From Desarmillaria ectypa (lineage: Eukaryota; Basidiomycota; Agaricomycetes; Agaricales; Physalacriaceae), in NCBI GenBank assembly GCA_030407005.1, contig JAUDYN010000001.1, forward strand, positions 3,844,001 through 3,908,000: a stretch of 64,000 bases of DNA, read 5' to 3'. A program made the translations under genes and the position numbers. How positions within the stretch are numbered: the first letter of the stretch is position 1; every line of letters begins with the position of its first letter. Shown one piece after another: positions 1-12,284 of the stretch. A model generated the notes under the pieces. That model saw nothing but the letters and a program-made list of their open reading frames with translations. It was not told where the DNA came from and did not search any database.

Positions 1-2453
1 GTGAATTTGAGGTATTAGAAACCGAATACCTTGGAGTCATCATCAGCGAAGACACAATCCACATGGACCCAGTCAAGATTGCTGGAATAGCAGAGTGGCC
101 CACTCCAACAAAAAAGAAGGAACTCCAATCCTTCTTAGGCTTTACAAACTTCTATCGCAAGTTCATTCGCAATTATTCCAAAATTGTATGTCCTCTTACC
201 CAGTTAACTGGAAAGGTAGACTGGACATGGGAATCAGAACAGGAGCAAGCATTCACACAACTCAAGAAGTTGATGATGACAAATGTAGTCCTAACCATTC
301 CTTCCAACAATGGAAAATTCAGAGTACAGGCTGACACTAGTGATGGAGCTATCAGCACTGTTCTAAGCCAAGAACAGAATAGCAAATGGAGACCTGTCAC
401 CTTCATGTCAAAAGCATTGACAATCACTGAATGCAACTATGAAATCTACAACAAGGAGTTGCTGGCCATCATGCTGGCCCTGAAAGAATGGTGACATTAC
501 CTTATGAGCACTAAAGAAACCATTGAGATCTGGACAGACCACCAGAATCTCCAATACTTCTGGAAACCACAGAAACTGAATCACCGACAAGCTTGATGGG
601 TCATGGAATTGGCAGAATACCACTTTGTTCTTCAACACAAAGCCAGAATTGCCAACAAAAAGGCAGATCTTCTCAGTCAATGAGATGATCACAATCAGGG
701 CAAGGAAGACAATCAAGATATCATTGTCCTTTCTCCTGAACACTTCCGGGCATTAATACTGCCCACAACTGAGGAACGACTCATGCGTATAAGAGACGCA
801 ACATGACAAAAGTCTCAGTGGGATCAAGGGATAGAGAAATCCCTTAACCATGAAAGAGGGATTACACAGGACCAGGAAATCCTGTGGTACGACAGAAGAA
901 TCTACATTCCTCAAGACTCTTCTCTTCGTGGTGATATTATCACCCAATATCATGACCACATCACTGCCGAACATCCAGGGATTGCCAAAACCAAGGAGCT
1001 CATATTATGAGAATACTGATGGCCAAAGATAAAACATACAGTGGAAGCCTATGTCAAGGGATGCAAAACTTGTCAATGAACAAAGAGTGATACTCATGCA
1101 AAAGCAGCCTCTCTTCATCCAAATACGATCCTGGACACCTTTTGGATGCACATCTTGGTTGATATGATCACTGGACTTCCTGAATCTGAAGGATTCAATG
1201 TGTTATTGGTCATTGTTGACTGGTTCTCAAAGAATATAATTCTCATTCTGTGCAATGAAGAATTATCTGCCGAAGGATGGGCCCTAATGCTCTGCAACCA
1301 TGTATATGCAAAACATGGAATGCCACAAGTGGTCATCTCAGACCGAGGACCCCAATTTGTATCCACATTCATGAAGGAACTTTATCGAATGCTGGATATC
1401 ACCCAAAATGCCTCAACAGTGTATCATCCTCAGACTGATGGACAGACAGAGAGAGTCAACCAGGAGGTTGAAAAATACCTTCGTATCTTTGTCAACCATC
1501 ATCAGACCGACTGGGTTGCATGGCTACCTCTCGCAGAATTTGCCCACAATAACCAAATCCATTTAGCTACAGGCAAAAGCCTCTTCATGGTCCTCTATGG
1601 ACGAAATCCCCAACTCATCCCTGAGTCAATCCAAAACACCAGCTTCATGAATCCTGCAGCTGTCGACTTCACTGAAACAATGGCCAAGGTCCATAAGGAA
1701 GTCCACGATGCCTTGGAAAAAACAGTGGCACAAATGAAGGTGCAATATAACAAAAAGAAACAGTCACTATGGGACTATAAAATTGGTGATAAGGTATAGC
1801 TTGATACCACCAACCTTCATCTTCCACAACCAAAGAAGAAGCTTGATAATAAATGGACAGGACCATTCGAGATCATTGAAAAGTCTGGAGTGACAGCATA
1901 CAAGCTAAGACTGCCACCTCATTGGAAGATTCACCCTCGATTCAATGAGAAATTGTTGACTCTCTATATCCCGCCTTCTTTCCCCAATCAACAGCAACCA
2001 CCTCCTCCTCCTCCAGACCTTGTCAACAGTCAAGAGGAGTATGAAATTGAAGAAGTCTTGGATTTGTGCACTCCAAAAGTACACTCCAAAAGAGGACAGC
2101 CATCCAGAGAAGTCATGGACTATCTGGTCAAATGGAAAGGATGGACCTGAGAACATAACTCATGGGTCTGAGGAACCGAAATGACAAATGCAATGGAAGC
2201 AATTCAAGAATACAAGGCTAATGTAAACCATGCCTTACACACTCCAAAAATCACAACCAAGGACAAAGTAGTGGTCAGGATCTTAGACCACAAATACTCA
2301 GACAATGGCGATGTTGCATACTTGGCTCAATGCAAGGATGGACAGAAGAAATGGATCATCAACCCAGACAAAGATGTATGGAAACACCTGATTGATCAGT
2401 ACTGGATCAGTCAAATCAAAATGCAACTCGATGCCCCTGAAGAAGAGCCTTAG
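1..2453 (+). pseudogene. TE1 pol remnant: RT end, RNase H, integrase, chromodomain
   Basis: The reading frame holds the RT thumb and RNase H region (about 63-680), the integrase zinc-finger and catalytic core (about 1000-1800, with VISDRGPQF and PQTDGQTERVNQE) and the chromodomain (about 2035-2180, YLVKWKGW). A further C-terminal segment ends at a TAG at 2451-2453. Stops interrupt the frame at about 492, 595, 681, 1008, 1798 and 2148. Several are TGA where sister copies read CGA, for example before CATTACC at 492 and before GAACATAAC at 2148. The final segment has the ILDHKYSD and IDQYW features seen in all copies. No active protein is expected. Confidence 0.88.
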
Positions 2454-2485
2454 CAGTTGGGATGACTGCTTTAACAAGGGGGTAA

Positions 2486-2900
2486 TGTTACAATTTTTCC
2501 GTTATCTTATCTTATCTGAGTTATATCCATGACTCAGCCATCTAATCAGTCCTGGTCTGCACTTTGTATCGACATACTCACTGACCATCACCCTCATTCT
2601 CATCCACAGTCACCCTAGACTGTTCCCATTAGACTATGATCCTTCCAGGTCCACCTTACTTTGACACCATTTCCACATGGACCATACTGTTTCACCTAAA
2701 TATAAATGCCATACTTACAGTATATAAGTAGAGTAAACTACACTATTGTACTCTATCTTTTGACTAAATTACATGCATATACTTGCTATTCACACACTGA
2801 AGACCTAGTCCCAAGTCTCAACAAGTGACTGCCCAAACGCGAAGCAGCTCAGAGACTGAAGACTTATGTCCCAAGTCATGTGGTAGACAGGGATGTAACA
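2486..2900 (+). repeat. 3' LTR of TE1 (415 bp)
   Basis: It starts TGTTACAATTTTTCC right after the polypurine tract AACAAGGGGGTAA and ends GGATGTAACA. It has the tandem TTATC motif near its 5' end and a TATATAAG box, as in the other LTRs here. Confidence 0.88.
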
Positions 2901-3012
2901 GAGTGCAGTGCCACCGATTGTGATGCCAATGGATATCATTTGTCTGTTTTTGTTGTTTTTGTTGATCATAGGGGTTGTTTCCTGTATGATCTACATAGAG
3001 GAAGTGAGAGTT

Positions 3013-3025
3013 ATCTCTTGACTAA
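3013..3025 (-). promoter_or_regulatory. TE2 self-priming primer-binding site
   Basis: The 13 nt ATCTCTTGACTAA (plus strand) touch the LTR edge. They are an exact reverse complement of TTAGTCAAGAGAT at 3165-3177 inside the LTR, where the transcript 5' end is expected. Confidence 0.75.
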
Positions 3026-3446
3026 TGTTATGGCCTCACTTTAGACATGTGACTTGGGATGTCAACCAACCTCTTGGACTGTTTCACATTTGAACAATCA
3101 CCCATACAGAGGTTTTTTGGCTTTAGTCTTTAGTGTAGTGTTGTAAGGAGTATATAGATGCAATTTAGTCAAGAGATAGAGTACAATGGTGAGTTTTACT
3201 CTACTTATATACTGAATATATGGTACTTATATTTAGATGAAATGGTGTATCCATGAGGGAAACAGTATAGTACCATATATGTTCAGGTGGATCATAGTCC
3301 AATCAGAATGGTCTGGGGTGACAACCATGTTGGAATAGAGTGAAGTCCTAGTATGCGAGTGAGAACAGCATGATAATATGGTTGATAAGATAGTGGAGTC
3401 ATGGATATGATGTGGATGAGATTAGATAATTGGAAAAATCATAACA
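3026..3446 (-). repeat. 5' LTR of TE2 (421 bp)
   Basis: On the plus strand it runs from TGTTATGGCC to GAAAAATCATAACA. Read on the minus strand it has the family start TGTTATGATTTTTCC. Confidence 0.85.
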
Positions 3447-5190
3447 AAAGAACTTGTCAAGCTGTTCTTGTTCATTGCAGTTGAGCAGATAGACTTTACA
3501 GCCTAACATGGATTTTGCATTAGGCATTAGCTCAATAGTGTGATCTCAGGGTTTTCATTCTGGTAGTTCATCAAAGTTTTCTTTTGAGAACAGGTCTCAG
3601 AAACTTTGATATTAAGGAGGTACTAGCTTCTCAAAGATCTTTCTTGGTTTCTCAGTGTTGGCAGCTGTGGTCAGGTCATTGGCATGATGTAATGCCTGGA
3701 TGCTTAATTTCTCCTGCATATTGATGGCTAGAATAGTTTTACTGTCTTCTAACTCCTCATTCCATCTATTCTCAACATCTGTGTCAGGAAGGGGAATAGG
3801 GTTTTTGATACATTGGCAGTGTCCAAAGATCATTCTTCTAGTTTTTCAGTTGATTACTGAGTTGTGGTGTTTCAGCCAATCATAGTCCAGATAAATTACT
3901 TTGGACTCCAGGTCAGTGACTGCAAGATCAATATGTTCTGAATGACTTCCTATGGTCATTCATAATTTGATGAATTCAGTGATATCTCCTGCTTTGTTAT
4001 AGATTCCATCTGCATTATAGATGGGGATAGGGGCAGTGGCTTTCTGAGTATCCAGATTATGCTGGAGAATGTAGGATTGGTTAATGGAACTACCAGTGCA
4101 GCCACTATTGAGTAGTGCTCTGGTGGAGAGTGTCTTTTTTCCTATATATGGGGCCAGTTGTATATCAACCATAAAGTCTTTGTCAGAGCTTTTAGTTCCT
4201 CAGATATACTGGATAGGCTCTCAGAGTTTGTAAAGATGCTCTCAAGCACTTTCTTCTTCATTTTGTAGGTCTTGGACAAAGTCCTCTATGATCTCTCTGA
4301 GTCATTTGGGATATACCCATGTGGAGAGAGTGGCTTTGGCAGTGGCTGTAGTTTTCACAGTTTGAATGGTGCATAGCATCCAGTTGACTTCAAATAGTTT
4401 GTACCAAATATGATTTAGTACTCTCTTATTAGAGCATGCTTCAGGTTTGGGTGTCAGAGTTTTCTTTTCTGTTTGTTATGCTGTCTAGAGGAGGAAAGCC
4501 ATGTCATCCTCTTTGCTGGGTACTTTGATGATGGTGACCTTATGCCCCCTTTTTACTGCCTGGGCACTAGCAGATCCTGCCTGTTCTTTGGCTTTCTTGT
4601 CATCCTAGTGGGTGTCAATGCTCTTCAATGAGGTTTGTGGAGCTGGATCATAGTCCCTGTAGACTCCAGTCCTCATGGTGAAAGGTTGCTCAGGGCCAGC
4701 AGGAGAGACCCAGTTCATTAGTGACAATGGTTCAGTCTTCTCCTCTTCCTTCAAGTTGTATAATCCAGTCTGGGACTCTGGGTCAGTGACTCAGAAAGTG
4801 GTCATCTCAAAGGTATTGCTGGAGAGTCCTTATGTCATTCAGCCTTGATAGGCACTTGATTCTTCCTCCACAGACCCTGGAAAAGTAGGACTTGATCTCT
4901 TAGGGAGTGCTGAGACTTTTGACTTCAGAGGCCTGAGGGCATCCTAGCTACTTGTCTCCATTCTGAGAGTAGCTCATATTGCAGTGCCAGCACCACCTGG
5001 CAAATCCTATGCTTCATCAGAGAGGCAGGATTTGTTATATATCATCATGTTGTCACACTTGGTTAGTGCATAGTATCAGTTCAATTCTTTTAGTATGTTC
5101 AATTTTATAACAAAGTCATTTTTTGAAGAGCACATATATACAGATTATCCTATAAATGATATATAAGTCTGACTGGTAGAGACTGGAGAC
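3447..5190 (-). pseudogene. TE3 protease and N-terminal RT remnant
   Basis: The minus frames 3960-4172 and 3612-3833 keep the protease region (LLNSGCTGSSINQ) and the linker before RT. The catalytic Asp of the DSG motif is Asn here, so the protease would be inactive. The frame runs into the TE2 boundary just after the segment equivalent to the NEQEQLDKFL motif of TE5. Many TGA and TAG stops are present. Confidence 0.75.
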
Positions 5191-5239
5191 ACATCAATAG
5201 GAGCCTTGGTCATACAAAGGGAATCAAGTCCTTGGCAGC

Positions 5240-6890
5240 CTACTCTTTTACTTCTTTCACCTTTGCCTCACTCTTTTCTTCCTCCTTTGTGACTATTATT
5301 GATCAAACATCATAGTACTTCTTCTTCTTTGGGCAGTCCTTGGCCATGTGGCTCTTCTCATTGCATCAGAAGCAGTGACCTTCCATCTTTTGTTAGTCAA
5401 CTTCCATAGGCTGTCCTTGTCCACTATATGTTGTCCACCTCCCTATCATCATATTCTGGCTGGGACCTGCATTGGCTGCCAGCTTGGGGGCTGTTGAACT
5501 TATCATTTCAGCAGTTTGCTTGCTGCTGTGGTGATTTTGTGATTGAGGACCATCCTTCTTCTGGTTGTTCTGAGGAATATTTGAGGTCTGGTCAAAGACT
5601 CATTTGTACTGATACTCCTTGTACATATGGAGGATCTGTTCTTTCCATTTGGGATATGAGTGCTGAATGTTAATGCCCATGTTTGATATGAAGGTTGTAT
5701 AGGAGGAGAGGACTCTCATCTGTATAGCTTTCACCATTGCACCACATTCATTTTCATCTGTTCATTGACCAGCCAACTTAGCCTCTTCTTCCAACTTTTG
5801 GAAGTAGTGGCTTGCTGGTTGGGTCCCCATTCAAAGGTTGAACATTCATTTTTCATAAACTTTCTCAATTGCTGGATCTTGGAATTGTTGTGTGATGAGT
5901 TTGACAAACTTTTCCCAGCTTGCATACTGAAAATAGGGGGCCATTCCATTCTAACTGTCTCCAACCCAGTATTCAGGTCTTTTGTAGACCCACTAGTCTT
6001 TAGTGGGACCTTTGAAATGGGATGTCATGAATAGAACTAGGTATGACAGCAACTGGAAGTGTTGGAACATCTTGAAGTAAGTGATACAATTGCCTATAAA
6101 TTATTCAATATCATCATGATCCTCTTTGAATGGCTTCAGGAGTTGGATGAGAATAGGTTGGATCCCCAGATAAGGGGCTTCATCAGGTGCATTCCTGATG
6201 GGGTTGGGGTATAGATCTGGGGGGCTTGTCTAGGTGATGGTTGGGGAATGGAATATTGGTCAGGCTAAGGAGGTGGGCATTTCAGGGTTTTCCAGATTCT
6301 TTCTCATTCTGGCTGTTTCCCTTTGCTCAGGAACTGCTAGGAGGTCTCATGTGGCCTTGGCTTCTTCCAACTCTTGATAGATTTCCTTTATCCATTGTTC
6401 TTTTTGGGCTAATTGTTCTTTGGCCAATTGAATCTGTTCTTCTGCAGTTGGTTGCAGTTGTTCTGCAGGAGCTGAGCTGGTCCTGGAGTCTTCTCCAGCC
6501 CCTGTGAATAGAAGACTTTGACCCTGATAGGGATAGAAGCCAGATTGTCAGACTTGACTGATTGGTGGTGAGTCTAGGAGTTGTTGGGGCTGATGTATGG
6601 GAGTATTGAGGGGGTAGTTTGATAATAGCATGTATTAAGACTGGAAGGATTCTAGTCCCATGTAGAATCCTGAATTATACATAAAATTACTAAAACCTGG
6701 CCTCCCTCCCATCAAGGTCTGGCTAGTCTCCTTCTCTTTAGGCTACTATCTGAAGGGCATTCTCCAACTCCTGTTGCTCCCCATTTATTCTGAGATGTAG
6801 TCCTGATATTCTGTCCCCTGCTGAAGGAAAATATAGCTCCCAGTTCCTGTTGATATGAATCCAGGTGCATATAACTGCATCTGCTCCTGG
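5240..6890 (-). pseudogene. TE3 gag remnant
   Basis: A Retrotrans_gag-type region is recognisable by alignment to TE5 and TE9 (segments such as KSLSNSSHNNS and FMKNECSTFEW lie in shifted frames). It is followed by a CCHC knuckle whose Arg codon after CF has become TGA. Gag ends at TAG (5240-5242), the same place as in TE5 and TE9. Upstream, at about 6880, the gag start region reads LYAPGFISTGTGSY, equivalent to MPGYVPIATG in TE5. Confidence 0.65.
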
Positions 6891-7612
6891 GCCTTAAATT
6901 GGTTCTTCTCTGTTGAGGGTAAGATATTTGTCCATGTCTGGACAAATCCTTGACCAGGTGGTTCTGGCCTTGACATTGCTTCTTTAAAGCTCTCATACTT
7001 CACTTCTGAAGAGACTGAGAAAGGCTCAGTTAGTGTTGATAAGTTCTAGCCACTCAAAATTGAGGCCTTCAGGATTAAGGGGATCTTCAGCATTTCTGAG
7101 AGTGGCTGAGGTCTAGGAGTTGCTGGGAAGTTTGATGAGAAGGAGGGAGGATGTAGAGTCACTGTCCTCTCCATTGACTGGCCAGGATTCATATTCCTGG
7201 GTGGCAGCCCAGAGGCCATATGGATGGTTGGAATGAGGTATACCCATTCTAATATTGTCTGCATATTGTACTCATGTATTAACTGGATGAGTGGGTATGG
7301 AGGAAATGACTTGCTGGGGGTTTAAAACCTAATCTATAGGTTCTGTGTATATTCCTCTACAGTGGAGGGTCATTCCAGCCTATGCTGGGGGTGTTGAATA
7401 GTCTTCCAGCACATTGGGAATTTGTTGGAAGACTAAGGGACAAATGTGATGTGGTGGCAAGGGAGGTCTTTCTCCTAAAAGGATGCCAAACTTGTGGGAT
7501 CCACTCTTATGGGGGCTGGTCTCTGGGGAAGGATATAATGAAGGGGAAAGGGGGGAGATCTTTATGGTTATAAGACCTGTCATCATCATAGGTAGTTTCT
7601 GATTTCTTCTTC

Positions 7613-7687
7613 CTACATCAGGAATATGAGCACAGTGAAGAAGATGAGTAAAAAGGTGCTACTGATGGCAGTGCTGAGAGTGATAGT
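7613..7687 (-). pseudogene. TE3 ORF0 membrane-peptide remnant
   Basis: The translated segment TITLSTAISSTFLLIFFTVL, then IFLM and a TAG stop, is a single hydrophobic span. It lies where TE5 and TE8 have ORF0. No start codon was found. Its function is unknown. Confidence 0.55.
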
Positions 7688-7773
7688 TCTTTTCTGTTGG
7701 GGTTTGTTGGGCATGCAGATTTATCTCTTTGCAGCTAGTGGTAAAGAGATAGAGGTAGAATCTTTCAACTAAT

Positions 7774-7928
7774 TATTAGACTCATGTTCCATATGATTTG
7801 CAGACATGCACAAACTCTTTGGGCTGTCTCATGTTTGGACAATCACCCTTGGAGTGTGGCTATGGTCTTCTAATCTTATGGAGAGTAGTGGGGTGTAAAA
7901 TAAACTTGAAAATGGAAAAATTATAACA
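7774..7928 (-). repeat. Internally deleted 5' LTR of TE3 (155 bp)
   Basis: Both edges match the family (TATTAGACTC, decayed from TGTTAGAC, and GGAAAAATTATAACA), and 7761-7773 upstream reads like a primer site. The middle with TATA box and transcript start is missing compared with the 449-bp relative at 21686-22134. The promoter is therefore lost. Confidence 0.7.
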
Positions 7929-10740
7929 CTATCCTTCTGCTGAGAGTTCTTCATGACAAGCCACTAGTATGATGGTTTTGAAAAACTAGTCTACTACTAC
8001 TACTAGTACATTGTATCTGTTCAACTCTGGGAGTCCAGTGACCATATTCAGGTGTAGTGGAGCAGCCTTTGCTTATATACTACTCTTAGTGTGTTGACAT
8101 GTCTTGCACCCCTTGATATACCTCTTTATGTCTTTTTTCAGCTTGGGCCACCAGTACTTGCACAGGATAAGTTCTGTGGTTTTTGCTATTCCAGGATATC
8201 CTGCCATGATGTGGTCATAGTGTTGTGAAATGATTTCACCTCACAGTATTTCATTCTGAGGGATATAGATCTATCCATTGTAGTATAGTATCCCCTGTTT
8301 TTGTATTATTCCTCATTCATGGTCAAGAAAATTGATGATGCTATGGTCCCACTGATCTTTTCATCAAGTAGTATCTTAGATTCTTTCATGTTCTTTGATA
8401 ATAGTGGGTAGAATGAGAGCCCAGAAGTGCTCTAGGAGAAGAATTACCACATTATGGTTATCTCCCTTTCCTTGATTATGATTATCTCATCAGCTGAGTA
8501 GGTCAGCCTTTCTGTTGGCAAGTTCAGTTACCCATTGAGCTTGCTGCTAATTCAACTTATGTGGTTTCTGGAAATACTGGAGGTTTTGATGATCTATCCA
8601 GATTTTGATTTCCTCTTTTGCACCCATCAGATAATGTTGCCATTTCTTTAGTGTGAGCATGATAGCCAGCAATTCCTTATTGTATATTTCATAATTGCAC
8701 TCAGTAATAGTTAGGGCTTTTAACATAAATGCAATGAGTCTCTATTTTCCATTTTGGTTTTGACTGAGTACTGTGCCTATGGCTCTATCACTAGCATTGG
8801 CTTTGATTCAGAATTTCCCATTGTCAGATGGGATGGTTAGCATTATATTGGTAGTCATCTGGGCTTTAAGCTGAAGGAAGGCCTGTGCCTGATCTTCTCC
8901 CTATTTTCACTCAGCATTTCCCATGAGTTGAGTTAGAGGTCAGACAATTCAAGAATAGTCATGTATGAATTTTCAATAGAAATTGGTGAATCCAAGAAAT
9001 GACTGTAACTCCTTTTTCTTGGTGGAGATTGGCCACTTGATGATTCCTACTATCTTGACAGGATCCATTTGGATGGCATTTTTGCTGATGATAATGCTCA
9101 GGTATTCAGTTTCTAGTACTTCAAACTCATACTTTTTAGCTTTGAAAAAGAGTTTATTCTCTCTTAGCCATTGAAGTACTTATTATACAATTTGCTGGTG
9201 TTCTTCTATACCTTTGGTGAAGATAAGGATGTTGTCTAGATAGATGGTGACTTTTTCTTCTACAATAAGATCTTGGAATATGTCATTCATCATCCATTGA
9301 AATGTGGTGGGCAAATTTGTTAATCTGAAGAACATCACTGTGAGTTTGAATAACTCACAATTTGTATGAAAGGTGGCTTTTTCCTCATCACCTCCTTGGA
9401 TTTGGACATTGTTGTATCCCCAATGGATGGCTAGTTTGAAGAAATACTTGGTACTGCATAGCTTATTGATGAGTTTAGAGATGAGAGATAATGGATATTG
9501 GTTTTTAATAGTCATTTCATTCAGTTTCCAATAATCCTGAATGGGACATAGGAAACTATCTTTTTTCTTTTTTGCATTAGGTGTTAGCTCAATCATATGG
9601 TCCCAGAGTTTTCATTTGGGTAGTTCATCAAAGCTTTCCTTTGAGAATAGGTCTCAAAAGCTTTGATACTGAGAGAATACTAGCTTCTCAAAAGTCTTCT
9701 TCAGTTTATCTGCATATGCAGCTGCAGCTAATTTGTTGGCATGATGTACCACTCGAATTACAAGCTCTTCCTGCATGTTGATGGCAAGAATGGTTTCACC
9801 ATCCTCCAGTTCTTCATCCCATCTATCCTCATGATTCATATCAGGGAGAGGGATGGGATTCCTAATACATTGACAGCATCTAAAGATTATCTTCCCAGTT
9901 TTCCAATTGATGACCAGATTATGGCATTTTAGCCAATTGTGGCCCAAATATACTGTTTTGGAGCCTAGATTGGTGACCACAAGGTCAATTTATTTGGTAT
10001 ATCTGCCAATCATCATTCAGAGTTTCACAAACTCTATAATGTCACCTGCCTTATTACAGGTTCCATCCACATTATATATGGGGATCAGAATGGCAGCTTT
10101 TTGGGTGTCCAGGCTGTGCTGGAGAACATAGAACCTGTTGATAGAGCTGCCCATGCAGCTGCTATTGAGTGGTGCTTTGATAGCTAGGGACTTCTTTCCT
10201 GTGCACAGGTTGAGTTGGATGTCAACTATAAAGTCTTGTTCAGAGCTTTTAGTGCCCCAGATATATTGGATAGGTTCTTGGAGTTTGTAAAGGTGCTCCC
10301 AAGCATCATTTCAGTTGTTCTGTAAGTCTGTGATCAGACCTTCAGTGATTTCTCCTATTTGCTTAGGGTGGATTGAGGTGGAAAGAGCAGCCTTGGTGGT
10401 AGCCATTGTCTTAGCTGTTTTGATGGCATGTAGCATCTAATCTACTCCAAATGATTTGTACCAAGTGTGGTCAGATACCCTCTTGTTAGAGTGGGTCTCA
10501 AGTTCTGGGGTCAGAGTGTCTCTCTTCTTTGATTGTTGTTTCTTCCAATGAAGAAAAGCTGTATCATCTTCTTCATTAGGTATCTCAACCATGGTTACCT
10601 TATGCCCTCTTTTTACTGCCTGGGTGCAAGCAGATCCTGCCTGTTCTTTGGCTTTCTTGTCATCCAATAGAATGTCAATGCCCTTTGATGGAGTTTGAGG
10701 AGCTGGCCCACATTTCTTGTAGATGCTGGTCCTCATGGTA
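7929..10740 (-). pseudogene. TE4 pol remnant
   Basis: The longest open piece (9183-9596) is RT, with KNQYPLSLISKLINKL and the catalytic box mutated to YLDN instead of YLDD. Frame 9654-9980 covers the protease-RT linker (VYLGHNWLKCHNLVINW). The protease motif at about 10130-10190 reads LNSSCMGSS, so both the catalytic Asp and the Gly of DSG are lost. Frame 10437-10736 is the variable linker between gag and protease. Stops are frequent. Confidence 0.78.
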
Positions 10741-10823
10741 AAGAGTCACTCAGGGCCAGCAGGGTTGATCCAGATTGTTGGCACTGATGGTTTGGTCTTC
10801 CATTTTTCCTTCAAGTCATGTGG
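7929..10823 (-). mobile_element. TE4: internal pol fragment of a minus-strand Gypsy element
   Basis: The fragment covers integrase (from the CNEELS region), RNase H, RT, protease and the linker upstream of it. It is cut on the left by the TE3 LTR and on the right by the 1.36-kb repeat at 10824. No LTR of TE4 itself is visible, and the expected gag is not found to the right of that repeat. Confidence 0.82.
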
Positions 10824-11828
10824 TGATATGCTGTCTATGCATTCATATGTAGATTTTGCGATTTTGTAACAATACTATTGCACAATCTATCCTATACTAG
10901 TGATGCATAGAACACTATAGCTGAGGCTTCAAGCTGATAGTTAAAAGCAGTAAGCAACTGGTAGAGCCAGGACTTAGATGTGACACTATTAGTGGGTTAA
11001 ATCTACCAGCCAGCTAGACTAGTAACTCAAATGCTAGTAGGACTAAATATAGCCACTAGCAAATGAAGAATGCTACTAGCATATAAAAACCAGGAGCAGA
11101 GTACACAGGTCTCATGAAGTTCTGTCACTAGCAAACTGGACTGGGCATAAATGCCTAAGTCAGAATAACTAGTGATATGGCAATCTTGAAATAGGATTTA
11201 GAAATAAATTAGGAATGGATTAACCTTGAGCCCAGATCCAACTATTGTGATATAGATCTCTTATGATCAATACTAGTGTAGCCAGACTGCACTCTCAATC
11301 ATGATCAGATAGCTGTTACAGGCACCAATATCCAGATATCCATATAACCGCATTACTAGGGCATTTAGTTGGGTCAAGGGTGTGGAAAGACCGACTGTGG
11401 AGTCTCTAGACTGGTTATTTGAAAAGAAAACAGACTAGACCAACTATTGCATGATTATTCACCATTATTCATGACTAGCCAAGAAATCCTTACCAATATA
11501 CCCTGTACCCAGATGATATTTATAGTTTTTGTACCTGTCTCAGTAGTATATAAGTAGAGGGATATGCACTTCTGCAAACCAGGCAAGCCATCCCCACAGT
11601 TGAGCCCTCACTAGTAGTAACTGGTGTCCCCAACTAAAGGCTTTTGTGCTTGACCTTGACAAAGTGATTAATAGTCACTAAGTCACCCATAGTATTGCAT
11701 TGAATTGAAGTCCCTTAGAGTCACTGTTGTGTCCTGCAAAGGTCCAGAGTGATTTGAAGTTAGTTCAAGCAAAGTTCTCAGAGTTATAGTATTATTTTTA
11801 GGTCAAGAGCACCACTAGTCAGCCAAGA
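10824..11828. repeat. 1.36-kb unclassified repeat, copy 1, left part
   Basis: It starts TGATATGCTGTC and matches 37728-38720 along its length. TE5 splits it: the rest is at 20245-20605. There is no coding frame. It has TG...CA ends with a short inverted match (TGATATGC versus GCACATCA) and a TATATAAGTAGAGGGATATG stretch near 11550, which would fit a solo LTR from an element not otherwise in the window. The type is not established. Confidence 0.7.
11824..11828. other. TE5 target-site duplication, left
   Basis: The 5 bp CAAGA just before the LTR are repeated at 20240-20244, right after the other LTR. Confidence 0.9.
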
Positions 11829-12253
11829 TGTTAGGCACTGACTTGGACATGTGACTTGGGGCAGTCAGCTGATCTCTCTGGGCCATTACGTGTTCGAATG
11901 ATCACCCAAAGTGAGAGATAGAAGCCAATAGCCTTCTGTGTTGTGTAAACAAGAAGTATATGGTTGTAATTTAAACAAGAGATAGAGTACAACTGTCTAG
12001 TTTACTCTGTTTATATAGTATTCCTATGGTGTTTATAATTAGATGAAACGCTATGGTCCATGCACAAACAGTGTTGAAGTAGGATGATCTGGGAGGATCA
12101 TAGAACCAATAGAGAGTGTCTGGGGTGACAGACGGTGAGAACAAGGGTTGTAGCCAGTGAATAGCTGGATACGAGTCGGGTTTTTGAATAGATTAGATGG
12201 ATGAGTCATGGATATGACTTGGATAAGATAAGATAACGGAAAAATCGTAGCAT
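11829..12253 (-). repeat. 3' LTR of TE5 (425 bp)
   Basis: On the plus strand it runs from TGTTAGGCACTG to ATCGTAGCA (ancestral GTAACA). Adjacent internal DNA has the polypurine tract complement TTACCCCCTTGTT. Confidence 0.9.
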
Positions 12254-12284
12254 TACCCCCTTGTTAAAGCAGTCATCCTGACTG

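Larger units (their letters stand above)
1..2900 (+). mobile_element. TE1: 3' part of a chromodomain Ty3/Gypsy retrotransposon
   Basis: The window opens inside reverse transcriptase and runs through RNase H, integrase and chromodomain to a 3' LTR ending at 2900. The 5' half lies outside the window. The LTR abuts the leader of the minus-strand element TE2, so TE1 inserted into TE2. A target duplication cannot be tested because the other end is missing. In-frame TGA codons where relatives have Arg show that it is dead. Confidence 0.9.
2901..3446 (-). mobile_element. TE2: 5' end (LTR plus leader) of a minus-strand Gypsy element
   Basis: The piece consists of the LTR at 3026-3446, the self-priming site at 3013-3025, and 112 bp of leader that encodes the start of the ORF0 membrane segment (ISIGITIGGTAL). 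TE1 cut it at 2900/2901. Its right LTR end sits inside TE3 pol at 3446/3447. The rest of TE2 must lie left of the window. Confidence 0.8.
3447..7928 (-). mobile_element. TE3: 5' half of an old minus-strand Gypsy element
   Basis: From right to left it holds a shortened LTR (7774-7928), leader with ORF0 (7613-7687), ORF1, gag (about 5240-6890) and protease up to the start of RT, where TE2 interrupts it. The frames are shattered by stops and the sequence is AT-rich. It is among the most decayed copies in the window. Confidence 0.82.
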